Positions 52,665 to 62,212 of a stretch of 64,000 bases of DNA are shown here, in pieces. This DNA comes from Corynebacterium breve. Lineage in GTDB: Bacteria; Actinomycetota; Actinomycetes; Mycobacteriales; Mycobacteriaceae. The translations under genes were made by a program, and so were the position numbers. Within the stretch, counting starts at the first letter, position 1; each line of letters begins with the position of its first letter. The stretch covers positions 1,798,001 through 1,862,000 of the forward strand of contig NZ_CP126969.1 of NCBI RefSeq assembly GCF_030252165.1, read 5' to 3'. The notes under the pieces were generated by a model, which searched no databases, was not told the DNA's origin, and was given only the letters and a program-made list of their open reading frames with translations.

Positions 52665-53048
52665 ATGCACGATGCACCACACCCAGACCTTTCTGATCAC
52701 GCGGACGATCTAGCAGCGTCGGAGGTAGACACGTCGGTGCTGCCTCCGCTCGACTCCGTTCCCGACATGCGGGAGGGACTCTTGGAACATATGCTAAACG
52801 TAGCATTCGATCCTGCGACTCCCGAGCCGGAAGGCGACCTCATTCCCGAGGCTTCTGACGAATTCTTCGTCGAACCGCTTAGCGACGAAGAGTTGTTCCC
52901 CGATGATGCGACGGATTCTGACGATCTGAATGGATTTGATGATTTCGAGTCGACCGATTTCGGAGCGGACGAGCTTTCTGATGCACCCACCTCTGGGGCG
53001 GATGCGGACGAAACCGATCTTTTCGACGACTCGTCCGACGCATTTTAG
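52665..53048 (+). CDS. acidic small protein upstream of ECF sigma factor
   Basis: A 127-residue protein with no signal or membrane span. Asp, Glu and Ser dominate (DEEL, DDATDSDDLNGFDDFES, ADADETDLFDDSSDAF); no Cys and no clear fold. It probably is disordered. It precedes the sigma factor by 17 bases with AAAGGAGC between, so the two are co-expressed. It could bind the basic faces of the sigma factor or polymerase, but no known anti-sigma motif is seen. No family recognised. Confidence 0.65.
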   Translation: MHDAPHPDLSDHADDLAASEVDTSVLPPLDSVPDMREGLLEHMLNVAFDPATPEPEGDLIPEASDEFFVEPLSDEELFPDDATDSDDLNGFDDFESTDFGADELSDAPTSGADADETDLFDDSSDAF

Positions 53049-53065
53049 AAAGGAGCAGCCTTCCC

Positions 53066-53614
53066 ATGACACTCGAGCATTCGTTTGAATTAGAACTCAT
53101 CGAGAAGGCCCAGGGTGGCGACCAAAAAGCATTCGCCACCCTGGTCGAGGATGCGTCCCGTCGCATGTGGGCTGTGGCCTACTCTGTGTGTGGAAATCAG
53201 CATGACGCCGAAGACGCGATGCAGGACGCGCTAACGGCGATCTGGAAGAACTTCGATTCTTTCGTTCCCCGGGCGCGTTTTTCCACTTGGGCTTACCGGA
53301 TCGCCTCCAACGCTGCCCTGCAGGTCGTGCGGCGTCGTCGCGAGTACCCGGAAGAAGACACCGGCGTGGCCGAAGCATCGACTGATGTTGCCGTCGACTC
53401 GTCGGTAACTGCGACGATTGTTGTGCGCGAAGCGATGGAAACTCTCAGCGATGAGTTCCGCGAAGCCCTCGTACTCCGCGAATATGCGGGAATGAGTTAT
53501 GCGGAAATCGCGGAGCACCAAGGTATCAACCTGCAAACCGTGAAAAGCCGCATCAATCGCGGTCGTACACGCCTGAAAGAGGCGTTAATTGCCCGCGGAG
53601 TTGAGCACGCCTAA
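53066..53614 (+). CDS. ECF-type RNA polymerase sigma factor
   Basis: A 182-residue sigma factor with region 2 at about residues 16-85 (AFATLVEDASRRMWAVAYSVCGNQHDAEDAMQDALTAIW, key DAED) and region 4 at about 118-175 (METLSDEFREALVLREYAGMSYAEIAEHQGINLQTVKSRINRGR, the HTH). There is no anti-sigma gene downstream: the next gene faces the other way behind a terminator. The nearest partner is the acidic protein upstream. The target promoters are unknown. Confidence 0.92.
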   Translation: MTLEHSFELELIEKAQGGDQKAFATLVEDASRRMWAVAYSVCGNQHDAEDAMQDALTAIWKNFDSFVPRARFSTWAYRIASNAALQVVRRRREYPEEDTGVAEASTDVAVDSSVTATIVVREAMETLSDEFREALVLREYAGMSYAEIAEHQGINLQTVKSRINRGRTRLKEALIARGVEHA

Positions 53615-53641
53615 GCCGACGTTGGGCTTAGGCTCCTTTTT
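53609..53641. terminator. shared terminator between sigma factor and Hsp70-like genes
   Basis: GCCTAAGCC (53609-53617) pairs with GGCTTAGGC (53625-53633), followed by TCCTTTTTC on the plus strand. It overlaps the end of the sigma factor gene and stands before the convergent Hsp70-like stop. Confidence 0.8.
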
Positions 53642-55474
53642 CTATTTGATCAAGCCTTCTTCACGAAGGACTTGCTGTACCTGCCATTCATCGGAGGTCG
53701 GGGCATCAGCAATGATCAGGATTTCGTCGTCTGGATAGTACGCGGACCAGCCCTTCCCTTCGTCGAAATTGAAAATTTGCACCTCCGGCTTGCCCTCGGA
53801 TGGCGCTTGCATCATCCACACGCTGCGTTTTTCTGCCTCGTCAACAGCAAATTCGTAATTCTTTTCCGCGGACTTTCCAAATGCCACTAGGCGATTCTCG
53901 TACAGGGCACGACCCGTCTCCGGGCGGTCGTCGACACGCACGACGCAATTCAGCATTGCTTCCGGCGCCCCGTCCACAGCCTTCACTCCTAGGGATCCGG
54001 GCTGCACCCAGCTGCAACGATTCAACCGATTTAGCAACGGCGCAGGTGCGATATCGGCGATTCCGGGGATCATGTTGGTCACGTGCCCTGGGTCATCGCT
54101 CTTCACCACTTCGCTGTTGCCACCGTCTGCCTCGCTGGGCGCCCCCGTGGTTTGTGTGCTCGCCGGCTCCCCAGTACTCGTCGTCGCATTCGGCCCAGCA
54201 ACGTTGGTCGGTGTGTCCTCGCCACCTCCCAGCAATGCCGCCGCACCAATGCCCACGGCTGCTAGAGCCACTACCGACACTGCCGCGATGACTTTCGTTT
54301 TGTTCGAAGCCTTTTTGCTTGTCGACGACACCCCTGGCGCAAATGCCGCCTTCTGGGTCGCAGGCTTCACGTGCGTCTTTGGCGCGGGCGGTTTACCGTG
54401 GGTGTTGGTGACACCCAAGGTATTGGCGCGGAGAGCACCCCGGCAGACCACGGTTTTCGGGTCGTCGAGCGTCATCACGTAACCAACGTGGGCAAGCTCG
54501 TTTTGCATATGCGGAATGCGCGAAGACCCACCAGTCATGAAGATCGGAGTGGACTGAGCCGGCGCGCCAGCTTCCTGCAAGGCCGCGGCCATGAGTTCAC
54601 GGGAGCGATCGCAAACGCCCTGGATCAAGTCGTTGAACTCGCTTCGGGTGATCAGGATGTGCTCTTCGCCCTCAGGGGTAGAAACCTCGATCGTTGCCGA
54701 TGAGGTTTCTGACAGCATCTCTTTGGCGCGTCGGATGCTCATCTGCAAGTTATGCATCACGGTGGGGGTGGCGCTGTGCAAGCTGTCCGCCAGATCTGGG
54801 TCGTCGTGACCGATCTTGTCAACGACCCACTGATACATCAGGGAATCCACAGTGCGTCCACCCACTGAGTTGTCGCCGCGCGTCGCGATCACTTGGAAGT
54901 CGCCCTTGTCCTGCGCCCGAAGAACCGCAACATCCAAGGTGCCCCCGCCGAAGTCGAAAACACCCACGTTGCTGCCTGGCGCGATCTTCCCCTCCCGTGC
55001 GTAGTGCACCGCCGCCGCGCGAGGCTCGGATAGGCTACGCACGCGATGCTTCTCAATCCCCGCGTGCTCGACGCCTTTGATCAGCTGATTGATCGCGTAC
55101 TGGTCCCACGCCTCCGGGTAAGTCAGCGTCACAGATTCCGGCATCGTTCCAGCGTGTAAGGCCTTGGCACAGTCTAAAATGTGAGTGAAAACGGCGCCGA
55201 CGACAGAATCCGTAGGAAACCGAGTTCCACGGATATCGATGTGGTCGTGTCCGATGAGACGCTTTGGACTAGACACAAGCCCTGAAGGATCAGCCACCGC
55301 CAGAGACAACGCTTCATCGCCGACGACAAGTTCGCCATTGTTGTCATACACCGCCGAGGGCATCAGAGGACTTCGAGTGCCTAGCTGGACAACATCAATG
55401 TGCCCATCGGTTTCGCAGTGTGCGGCCGCGGTATTGCTGGTTCCGAAGTCCACCGCGAGATGCCAGGCAGTCAT
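53642..55474 (-). CDS. Hsp70-like membrane-anchored protein
   Basis: A 610-residue protein. Residues 1 to about 355 are an actin-like Hsp70 ATPase (DFGTSNTAAA near 9, VFDFGGGTLDVAV near 180, MTGGSSRIPHMQ near 318). After a basic linker comes a single membrane helix near 392-415 (VIAAVSVVALAAVGIGAAAL), then a Thr/Ser-rich stretch and an extracellular domain (about 470-610) with two Cys (RCSWV, LNCVV). There is no normal Hsp70 substrate-binding domain. It is the last gene of the operon that begins with two dynamin-like genes. Role unknown; probably couples an internal ATPase to an outside sensor. Confidence 0.87.
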   Translation of the reverse strand: MTAWHLAVDFGTSNTAAAHCETDGHIDVVQLGTRSPLMPSAVYDNNGELVVGDEALSLAVADPSGLVSSPKRLIGHDHIDIRGTRFPTDSVVGAVFTHILDCAKALHAGTMPESVTLTYPEAWDQYAINQLIKGVEHAGIEKHRVRSLSEPRAAAVHYAREGKIAPGSNVGVFDFGGGTLDVAVLRAQDKGDFQVIATRGDNSVGGRTVDSLMYQWVVDKIGHDDPDLADSLHSATPTVMHNLQMSIRRAKEMLSETSSATIEVSTPEGEEHILITRSEFNDLIQGVCDRSRELMAAALQEAGAPAQSTPIFMTGGSSRIPHMQNELAHVGYVMTLDDPKTVVCRGALRANTLGVTNTHGKPPAPKTHVKPATQKAAFAPGVSSTSKKASNKTKVIAAVSVVALAAVGIGAAALLGGGEDTPTNVAGPNATTSTGEPASTQTTGAPSEADGGNSEVVKSDDPGHVTNMIPGIADIAPAPLLNRLNRCSWVQPGSLGVKAVDGAPEAMLNCVVRVDDRPETGRALYENRLVAFGKSAEKNYEFAVDEAEKRSVWMMQAPSEGKPEVQIFNFDEGKGWSAYYPDDEILIIADAPTSDEWQVQQVLREEGLIK

Positions 55475-55480
55475 GGTTAT

Positions 55481-56932
55481 TTATCCTCCAATTACGTTCA
55501 GTGCCTCCTGGTGTGCCACCACGAGACGCGTGCGAGCTTCTTCTTCAGCGGCTGATAGCGGTGCCATAGCCATCTGCTGGAGCTCGACGATTTTATTGTT
55601 CAATGCGTCGCGCACCTCGGATTCCGGAGCGTTTTCTGTGAGACCCGCCACACCTGCTGGAGAGGTTGCGGTGATGGCCTGGTGCAGCATCGGAACAAGG
55701 CGCGACATCGGCGAAGAACGATAAGTGCGTTGGAAAGAACGGTACAACAAAACTTGCTGCATTGCGGGTTGAGTGACAGTGACCGATTGCACCCAGCGTG
55801 CGTGATCGCGCTGGGCATGCGTGCCCGCCAATTCGTCCAGAATGTCAAGCACCCGGGCTGCACGCTGAAGCAGCGAGTAATAGGTCAAGTCACCGGTGAG
55901 CAAGTTGGTCAGATTCTGCAGGCCGCTGGCCTCTACCATCCAACGCATCAGGCCCACTGCTCCACTTTGCGCGGCAACATTACGTCCGATAAAGATGCCG
56001 TATTCGCCGACAGTGTCCAACAGCCAGTCTCGCTGTTGGGCATTCAAACCCGGACCAACACTGGATGGGTCCGGCAATTCGAGGACATCAAGCAACTCAG
56101 TACGGCTCAGCGGAGCGAGTGCTGCAAGCATGCGTGCGAAGTCCTCCGTGATTTGGCCGGTCAATGCCGATTCGGCGAGTAGGCCCGACAATGGCAAGAC
56201 AGCAGACACCGCGCCACCGAGTTCGCGAACGATGCGCTGTGAATGTGAGGCCGCGTGTTCGATCGGATCGCGATCGCCAAAGGCACCCGCGCCAAACGAG
56301 TCCGCGCGCGACAAAACACCCACCAGCGTCAAAGGGGTCATTCCCAAAGTTGCGAGGAACTCACGTTCGTCGTCACGCGGGGTGGAATCCGAGAGGAAGA
56401 CGACGGAATCGGCCCATGCGGATGCACGCGCAGTGTCTTTTTGGCCATCGACGAGCACGCGCCGGGTGCGCTGCTCGTTTTCCACGGTCAACGTCGCGGT
56501 ACCTGGTGTATCGATGAGGCCAAGTTGGCGCAGCTCACGGTTGGGCAGGTACTGATGGATGTAATCGATTTCATCCAGTGGGCGGCCAAGACCGGTCAGC
56601 GGGCCATCAGCAAGTGAGATACGGCGCACCCCGCCATCGAGATCGTGGATCTCCGCGCGTGCTGGCGCCCCATCGGAGTAAATGGACACTGCCATTGTGC
56701 ACTCCAGGGAACCAGTCGCGGCGATCTTGTGCTGCGTAAGTGCGTTGACCAGTGTCGATTTGCCTGACTTCAGGCGACCTGCAACGGCAACCTGCGGCGG
56801 GCGGTTAACGATCGTCCGAACAGTCTCTGCTTGGTTTACCATGTCGCCACCGCCCTGTTGCAACGCATCTGCAGCTTGCAAGAGCAAAGTGTTCAATGCG
56901 CCGACGACGTTGACGCGGCTCGAATTCATCAT
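55481..56932 (-). CDS. dynamin-like GTPase (IniC-like)
   Basis: A 483-residue large GTPase. P-loop GRLKSGKSTLVNAL near residues 52-65, switch Thr region MAVSIYSDG, G3 LIDTPGTA near 137-144, and LSRADS near 208 as the G4 equivalent. The rest is helical. No strong membrane helix. Similar to mycobacterial IniC, which is induced by cell-wall inhibitors. It overlaps the upstream GTPase gene by 4 bases (ATGA) and is followed 6 bases later by the Hsp70-like gene. Confidence 0.85.
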   Translation of the reverse strand: MMNSSRVNVVGALNTLLLQAADALQQGGGDMVNQAETVRTIVNRPPQVAVAGRLKSGKSTLVNALTQHKIAATGSLECTMAVSIYSDGAPARAEIHDLDGGVRRISLADGPLTGLGRPLDEIDYIHQYLPNRELRQLGLIDTPGTATLTVENEQRTRRVLVDGQKDTARASAWADSVVFLSDSTPRDDEREFLATLGMTPLTLVGVLSRADSFGAGAFGDRDPIEHAASHSQRIVRELGGAVSAVLPLSGLLAESALTGQITEDFARMLAALAPLSRTELLDVLELPDPSSVGPGLNAQQRDWLLDTVGEYGIFIGRNVAAQSGAVGLMRWMVEASGLQNLTNLLTGDLTYYSLLQRAARVLDILDELAGTHAQRDHARWVQSVTVTQPAMQQVLLYRSFQRTYRSSPMSRLVPMLHQAITATSPAGVAGLTENAPESEVRDALNNKIVELQQMAMAPLSAAEEEARTRLVVAHQEALNVIGG

Positions 56933-58758
56933 GCGTATACCTTTCGTGCGCTGACGCGCTCGGCGTGAGTGTTCAACTCGTCGCGCATTGCCTGGACGAT
57001 GTCACGGTTCTTCGTCAGTCGAGCGACCTTTTGCTTGCGATCTTGCTCCGATGAGCGGGCGACATCGCGTGCCTCCTCGATTGCTGCTTGCAGTTGGCGG
57101 ATCTGCTCACGCAAGTTCGCGCGGTGGCGCAGCATGATCTCAGTCCGCGCGGTTGTCATGAGCGTATCCATCATGCGAGTGGTCGATCCACGCACGGTCA
57201 TCGTTGTGTCACGCAACCACGACAACAGGTGCTGCTTGCCATTGCGCATCGCACGATAGGCCAAGTTAACGCCAATCCAGGCGGCACCGGCCAAGGGAGC
57301 GATCGGGACAATCGCACTCAACACACCCGCTCCCACCACGCCGAGGGTCAGCAGCTGTGGATCGAAAAGGTCCTTGGACTTCTTCTCCACGTCACGCTCG
57401 GACACGGCCGGATTACCCACGGAACGCATGAGTTCCTGAGTGATTGCGTCAACCACCTCGGGGTTATTCGGGAACATCGCTGCAGCATGTCCACGAATTT
57501 CCTGGATCAACGCGCCGATAGTCTGCTCCATGATCTGACGGACGTCGACCTCCATCTGGGAGGTAAAGACCTGCGGCTTGCTGCGCAAAACACGCATGCC
57601 CTCCGAACTAATTCTGGTGGTCCAAGTCTGCCGCAGAGAATCCAGCTGGAGATCGAGCTGTTCTGTCATCTGGTTTCTCAGCACCGACATGTCGCGCTGG
57701 AACAGCTGCTCCCACTCGCTCGCCTGGTCACGAACCTTTTCCAGTTCTGCTCGCTCGTTCTCAAGCCTCTCCACAGCCTCGGACGTCTGGGTATGAATCA
57801 GCAGGTCGCGCTCGATGCTTTCTAAGAGCGTTGTCATGGTGGTGCCAATAGATTCCACAGCGCGCAGCACGCCCTGGGTCTCCACATCTTCCGAATGGCT
57901 CAAAATCAGGTGGCGCAGCTCGGTGATACCACTACGGCGCTCGATTTCTCCGCGTCGGAGGGGATCGTCGATGTCAGTGGCATCGAGTGCGCGCAAACTA
58001 GAGACACCCACGACAGGAACCTCGGCGCCAAGGTGCTCGCGAATCAACCGGGCATCATCGGCAACGATGTCGCGGAACCGTCGAATGTTCTTATCCGTCT
58101 TTGTCACCACCACGATCACGGCACCAGCAGATGCGGATCCCCGCTTGAGAATGTCGATCTCCGGGGCAGTAATGGGTGTCGAAGCGTCGCAGACCATCAA
58201 CAGCACACCCGCACCCTTGGATTCGGCGATCGCGGCATCAATAGCGTACTTGTCCAAGCCACCAACACCGGGCGTGTCGACGACAGTCATTGTCCCCATA
58301 TCGCGCGACGGAACAGTGATCTCGATAGCACTTGGAAGCTGATCGATCTCTTCCGTGTTGCCTGACTCGTAGATCCGTGTGACCTCATCTTGGGTGCCCC
58401 ACTTATCCACCTCATCGCGGTCGATGACCACGTAGTCGTCGCCACGCAGCATCTTGTATACCGGCGTGGCGTCGGGGGCGAGTGTGTCGTCGAAACGCAC
58501 GCGCATCGGCACCGAAGTTGAATTTACTGCGTCGGAAGGTAGCAGGTTGCGCTGGCCGGCAAGCGCCGAAACGAGGCTGGATTTGCCGCGCTTAATCTCG
58601 CCAATGACGACGACGCTACCTGTCTTGAACTGTGCCTTCACCAGACTTGTCGCATGGTTAGCTGCATCTTTGAGTCCGTACCGACTTGCGATGTCAGCTG
58701 CTCGCTCGACAGATTCCTGTGCAGTCCGACCTGCTGGGCGTGCGGGTGTATCTGCCAA
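56929..58758 (-). CDS. dynamin-like GTPase (IniA-like)
   Basis: A 609-residue GTPase, first of three. P-loop GEIKRGKSSLVSALAG near residues 53-68, G3 VVDTPGVGGLDKYA near 160-173, G4 VTKTDKN near 220-226. A long coiled-coil follows (RLENERAELEKVRDQASEWEQL), and a hydrophobic paddle near 475-510 (LTLGVVGAGVLSAIVPIAPLAGAAWIGVNLA) could insert into membranes, as in IniA and bacterial dynamins. Start codon is TTG at 58758 with GAGGA 6 bases upstream. The divergent repeat-protein gene starts 223 bases away. Confidence 0.87.
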   Translation of the reverse strand: MADTPARPAGRTAQESVERAADIASRYGLKDAANHATSLVKAQFKTGSVVVIGEIKRGKSSLVSALAGQRNLLPSDAVNSTSVPMRVRFDDTLAPDATPVYKMLRGDDYVVIDRDEVDKWGTQDEVTRIYESGNTEEIDQLPSAIEITVPSRDMGTMTVVDTPGVGGLDKYAIDAAIAESKGAGVLLMVCDASTPITAPEIDILKRGSASAGAVIVVVTKTDKNIRRFRDIVADDARLIREHLGAEVPVVGVSSLRALDATDIDDPLRRGEIERRSGITELRHLILSHSEDVETQGVLRAVESIGTTMTTLLESIERDLLIHTQTSEAVERLENERAELEKVRDQASEWEQLFQRDMSVLRNQMTEQLDLQLDSLRQTWTTRISSEGMRVLRSKPQVFTSQMEVDVRQIMEQTIGALIQEIRGHAAAMFPNNPEVVDAITQELMRSVGNPAVSERDVEKKSKDLFDPQLLTLGVVGAGVLSAIVPIAPLAGAAWIGVNLAYRAMRNGKQHLLSWLRDTTMTVRGSTTRMMDTLMTTARTEIMLRHRANLREQIRQLQAAIEEARDVARSSEQDRKQKVARLTKNRDIVQAMRDELNTHAERVSARKVYA

Positions 58759-58981
58759 GGGGTCCTCTCTTCCTCGTCGGTGGGCGGATTGAATCGATCA
58801 TCGTCCACACGAAAGTTACATTGTCCAGCCACAATACGCATTCTGAGTTGGCTCTCTTAAGAACTCTACAACGGTCGGGAACATTTCAAAGCCCCCCGCA
58901 TTTAATTGATGAAAGGACAAACGGAACAAAGTCCTTAATACTTCAACTCAAGGCTTCAATCACTCACGAAAGGGCTCCACC

Positions 58982-60187
58982 ATGACCACACCAGAGAACA
59001 ACCAGAACCCAGTTTCCAGCGACGAGAACGCAACCGCAGACAACACCCAGTTCGTAGACGGCACCAAGATGGGTGGCTTTGACACCGACGGCGACGGCGT
59101 TGACAACATCGAGCAGTTTGACACCGACGGCGACGGCTACGCAGAAACCGCAGTGGTAGACACCGACGGCGACGGCACTGCAGACGAGCTGCACATCGAC
59201 ACCGACGGCGACGGGGTGCACAACCAGATCTTCATCGACCGCGACGGTGACGGAAAGCTGGATACTGGCTACGTTGACGCAGACAACGACGGTGTCGCAG
59301 AGATGGAGCTGCGTGACTTCGACTCCGAGGGCAACCCAACTACCGTCGAGGTAGACACCGACGGCGACGGCGAGGGCGACACAGTAATCTACGACTTCGA
59401 CGGCGACGGCCTAGTAGACGCAGTGGTAGTTGATACCGACGGCGACGGCATCGACGACTTCCGCCAGTACGACTTCGACGGCGACGGCGTCATCGACTCC
59501 ACCAGCATCGACGGCGAGGGCACTGCAACCCCGAGCGCAGCGCAGCAGGAACTCATCGACCTTGCTATGGACAGCAACGCCGGAACTACCCCTGCCCCTG
59601 AGGATGTCGAGCTCGAAGAAGACACCACGGAGGCTCCGGAAGAAGCCCCAGCTGAGGATCCTGCAGAAGCCCCAGCAGACGCACCTGCTACCAACCCAAT
59701 CGTGAACCCAGAGACCGGCGCAACCGAGGTCGAGCTGGATACCGATGGCGATGGCGTAATCGACACCGTCGCAGTTGATCTTGACGGTGACGGCCAGGCA
59801 GACGAGGTGTACATGGACACCACCGGTGACGGCATCATCGACACCGCAGCAATCGACCTCGACGGCGACGGAGTTGCAGATGAAGTCCGCGTTGACCTCG
59901 ACGGCGACGGCATCGAAGACCAGGTACTGGTGGACCTTGACGGCGACGGCCAGACCGACGAAGCGCACGTCTTCACCGATGAGGATGACATCACCGACAA
60001 GGTTCACCTAGATCTCGATGGCGACGGCATGATCGATTCCATCGGCCTAGACACCGACGGTGACGGCTTCTACGACTCCTACGCGGACGAAGCCAACACC
60101 CAGGAGATCACCGATATGCCAGACAGCTCTGCAGGCTTCGATGCTGACTTCTCCGGTGCCGACGACTCTGCGACCGACCTCGCGTAA
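58982..60187 (+). CDS. acidic protein of about twenty 13-residue DxDGDG repeats
   Basis: A 401-residue, very acidic protein with start after GAAAGGG. Two arrays of the repeat D-[TFL]-D-G-D-G-x-x-D/E-x4-[VIYFL] with a strict period of 13 residues (39 bases in DNA): about 11 copies at residues 34-176 and 9 at about 246-362, separated by a Pro/Ala/Glu-rich linker (EEAPAEDPAEAPADAP). Each repeat has the DxDGDG calcium-binding loop of EF-hand/thrombospondin-3 type, so the arrays should form a calcium-loaded solenoid. No signal peptide, membrane helix or sorting motif is visible, so whether it leaves the cell is unknown. It is divergent from the IniA/IniC/Hsp70-like operon. Confidence 0.9.
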   Translation: MTTPENNQNPVSSDENATADNTQFVDGTKMGGFDTDGDGVDNIEQFDTDGDGYAETAVVDTDGDGTADELHIDTDGDGVHNQIFIDRDGDGKLDTGYVDADNDGVAEMELRDFDSEGNPTTVEVDTDGDGEGDTVIYDFDGDGLVDAVVVDTDGDGIDDFRQYDFDGDGVIDSTSIDGEGTATPSAAQQELIDLAMDSNAGTTPAPEDVELEEDTTEAPEEAPAEDPAEAPADAPATNPIVNPETGATEVELDTDGDGVIDTVAVDLDGDGQADEVYMDTTGDGIIDTAAIDLDGDGVADEVRVDLDGDGIEDQVLVDLDGDGQTDEAHVFTDEDDITDKVHLDLDGDGMIDSIGLDTDGDGFYDSYADEANTQEITDMPDSSAGFDADFSGADDSATDLA

Positions 60188-60232
60188 GCCCTCGGATAAC
60201 TCTGTAAAGCTGGAGCAGATACACTTTCGAGT

Positions 60233-62212
60233 GTGAGTGACCAGCCCCTGACGCAGACAACAACTGACCTTCTCAGCGCCGCCGTGGAATCCCTCGGCGG
60301 CGCTGAGCGTCCTGGCCAGGTGGCCATGGCAAAAGCCGTAACCCAGGCGTTAGACAAGGAGCGTCACCTCGCTGTTCAAGCCGGAACCGGTACGGGCAAG
60401 TCTCTTGCCTACTTGGTTCCGGCTCTGCGCTATGCGCAAGCCAATGACACGACCGTGATCGTGTCCACCGCGACAATTGCCCTGCAACGACAACTTGTCG
60501 AACGCGACCTCCCCCGCCTCGCCGACGCACTAGAGCCAGTCATGGAACGCCGTCCCACCTTTGCTATCCAAAAGGGTCGTTCCAACTACGTGTGCTTGCA
60601 TAAACTCTCCATCGATGAGGAAGCACCCGAATCGCTTTTCGACGACTCCGGCGCCACATCCTGGCTCGGCCAGCAAGTAGCCCGAGTGCACGAATGGGCC
60701 CAAGATACCGAGACCGGCGACCGCGACGACCTAGAACCCGGCGTACCCGACACAGTGTGGCGACAGGTGTCGGTAACATCTGCCGAATGTCTCGGTGCAA
60801 CGCGCTGCCCCCACGGCGAGGAATGCTTTGCGGAGGTAGCCAAACGACGCACTAGGGATGTCGATGTTGTTGTTACCAACCACGCCTTGCTCGCCATTGA
60901 TGCCCTTGCCGATATCAACGTCCTCCCTGAACACGATGTGGTCATCGTTGATGAGGCCCACGAGCTCGATGGCCGCATCACTTCGGTGGCAACTTCTGAG
61001 GTGTCAGCCCGCACCCTCTCGATGTCCGCTCGACGCGCCGGAAAGCTTGGAGCCACAACTGAGAAAGACAAGCTCCAGGACGTCATTGACGATTTCACTG
61101 CCGCCGTGGACTTAGAAGAACCCGGACGGTGGGAAAACATCTCCGATTCCGCGCGCGGTGGATTCGTCGCCGTGCGTGACGCTCTCTGGCGGACCCGCGA
61201 TGCCATCGCACGAACCCCCGAAGGCGAGTCCACCAACGATCCGGAGCGCTTCGCTGAACGTGAGAATCTGAAGAATCACCTGCAAGAACAGCACGATGCC
61301 ATCGTGCGCATCCTGGAGGTCTTCGACGAAGATGATCCCGCGGCTCACGACGACGTGGTCTGGCTGGAGCGTTCCGAAAGATACGGCGATACCGTGGCCG
61401 TGGCGCCGTTGTCTGTTGCAGGTCTCCTCCACGACCGACTTTTTGGTGAGCAAACCGTCGTGCTTACTTCAGCGACGTTGAATGTCGGTGGCAATTTCAA
61501 CGCGATGGCGGCAAGCTGGGGTCTTCCGAAAGACTCGTGGGATTCACTCGACGCCGGAACACCATTCGACCCGCGTAAAGCAGGCATTCTTTACACCGCG
61601 AAGCACCTCCCTCCTCCTGGCCGCGACGGTCTTGCACAGGAGACACTTGATGAAATCGCCGGTCTCATTACCGTGGCTGGCGGTCGCACCCTTGGACTAT
61701 TTTCGTCGCGCCGAGCAGCTCAACAGGCCGCAGAAGCGATGCGCACTCGCCTGCCTTTCGACATCCTTGTCCAAGGTGAGGATTCCACCGGGGCGCTCGT
61801 CGAGAAGTTCGCGGTTAGCGAGAACGTCTGCCTATTCGGCACTTTGACCTTGTGGCAGGGCGTGGATGTTCCAGGCCGTTCCCTGTCGCTGGTGATCATC
61901 GACAGAATTCCTTTTCCTCGCCCCGATGATCCCCTGTTGCAGGCACGCGCGCAGGCGGCCGATGCCGCGGGACGTTCGGGTTTCATGGATGTTTCGGCTA
62001 CTCACGCGGCATTGCTCATGGCTCAGGGCGCGGGACGCCTCTTACGCAGCGTGGACGACCGAGGGGTAGTAGCAGTCTTGGACAATCGCCTGGTCACCAA
62101 GCGCTACGGTTCGTTTCTGCGACGCAGTCTGCCGGACTTTTGGGAGACTACTGACCCTGATGTCGTGCGTGGCGCTTTACGACGACTCGTCGCGCCACCT
62201 ACTAGCGACTAG
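60233..62212 (+). CDS. dinG: DinG/YoaA-type ATP-dependent DNA helicase
   Basis: A 659-residue XPD-family superfamily 2 helicase. Walker A is GTGTGKSLAYLVPAL near residues 55-69, DEAH box is VDEAHELDGR near 241-250, and motif VI is QGAGRLLRS near 603-611. Four Cys (YVCLHKL near 123; CLGATRC near 187-193; EECF near 198) suit the 4Fe-4S cluster. GTG at 60233 comes 8 bases after TACACT (60220-60225), so the mRNA is likely leaderless. It unwinds DNA 5'-3' for repair. Confidence 0.93.
   Translation: MSDQPLTQTTTDLLSAAVESLGGAERPGQVAMAKAVTQALDKERHLAVQAGTGTGKSLAYLVPALRYAQANDTTVIVSTATIALQRQLVERDLPRLADALEPVMERRPTFAIQKGRSNYVCLHKLSIDEEAPESLFDDSGATSWLGQQVARVHEWAQDTETGDRDDLEPGVPDTVWRQVSVTSAECLGATRCPHGEECFAEVAKRRTRDVDVVVTNHALLAIDALADINVLPEHDVVIVDEAHELDGRITSVATSEVSARTLSMSARRAGKLGATTEKDKLQDVIDDFTAAVDLEEPGRWENISDSARGGFVAVRDALWRTRDAIARTPEGESTNDPERFAERENLKNHLQEQHDAIVRILEVFDEDDPAAHDDVVWLERSERYGDTVAVAPLSVAGLLHDRLFGEQTVVLTSATLNVGGNFNAMAASWGLPKDSWDSLDAGTPFDPRKAGILYTAKHLPPPGRDGLAQETLDEIAGLITVAGGRTLGLFSSRRAAQQAAEAMRTRLPFDILVQGEDSTGALVEKFAVSENVCLFGTLTLWQGVDVPGRSLSLVIIDRIPFPRPDDPLLQARAQAADAAGRSGFMDVSATHAALLMAQGAGRLLRSVDDRGVVAVLDNRLVTKRYGSFLRRSLPDFWETTDPDVVRGALRRLVAPPTSD

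Noticed and set aside
58982..60187. CRISPR-like direct repeats of 39 bases
   Set aside because: The repeats are in frame and encode the DxDGDG solenoid; there are no unique spacers or cas genes.
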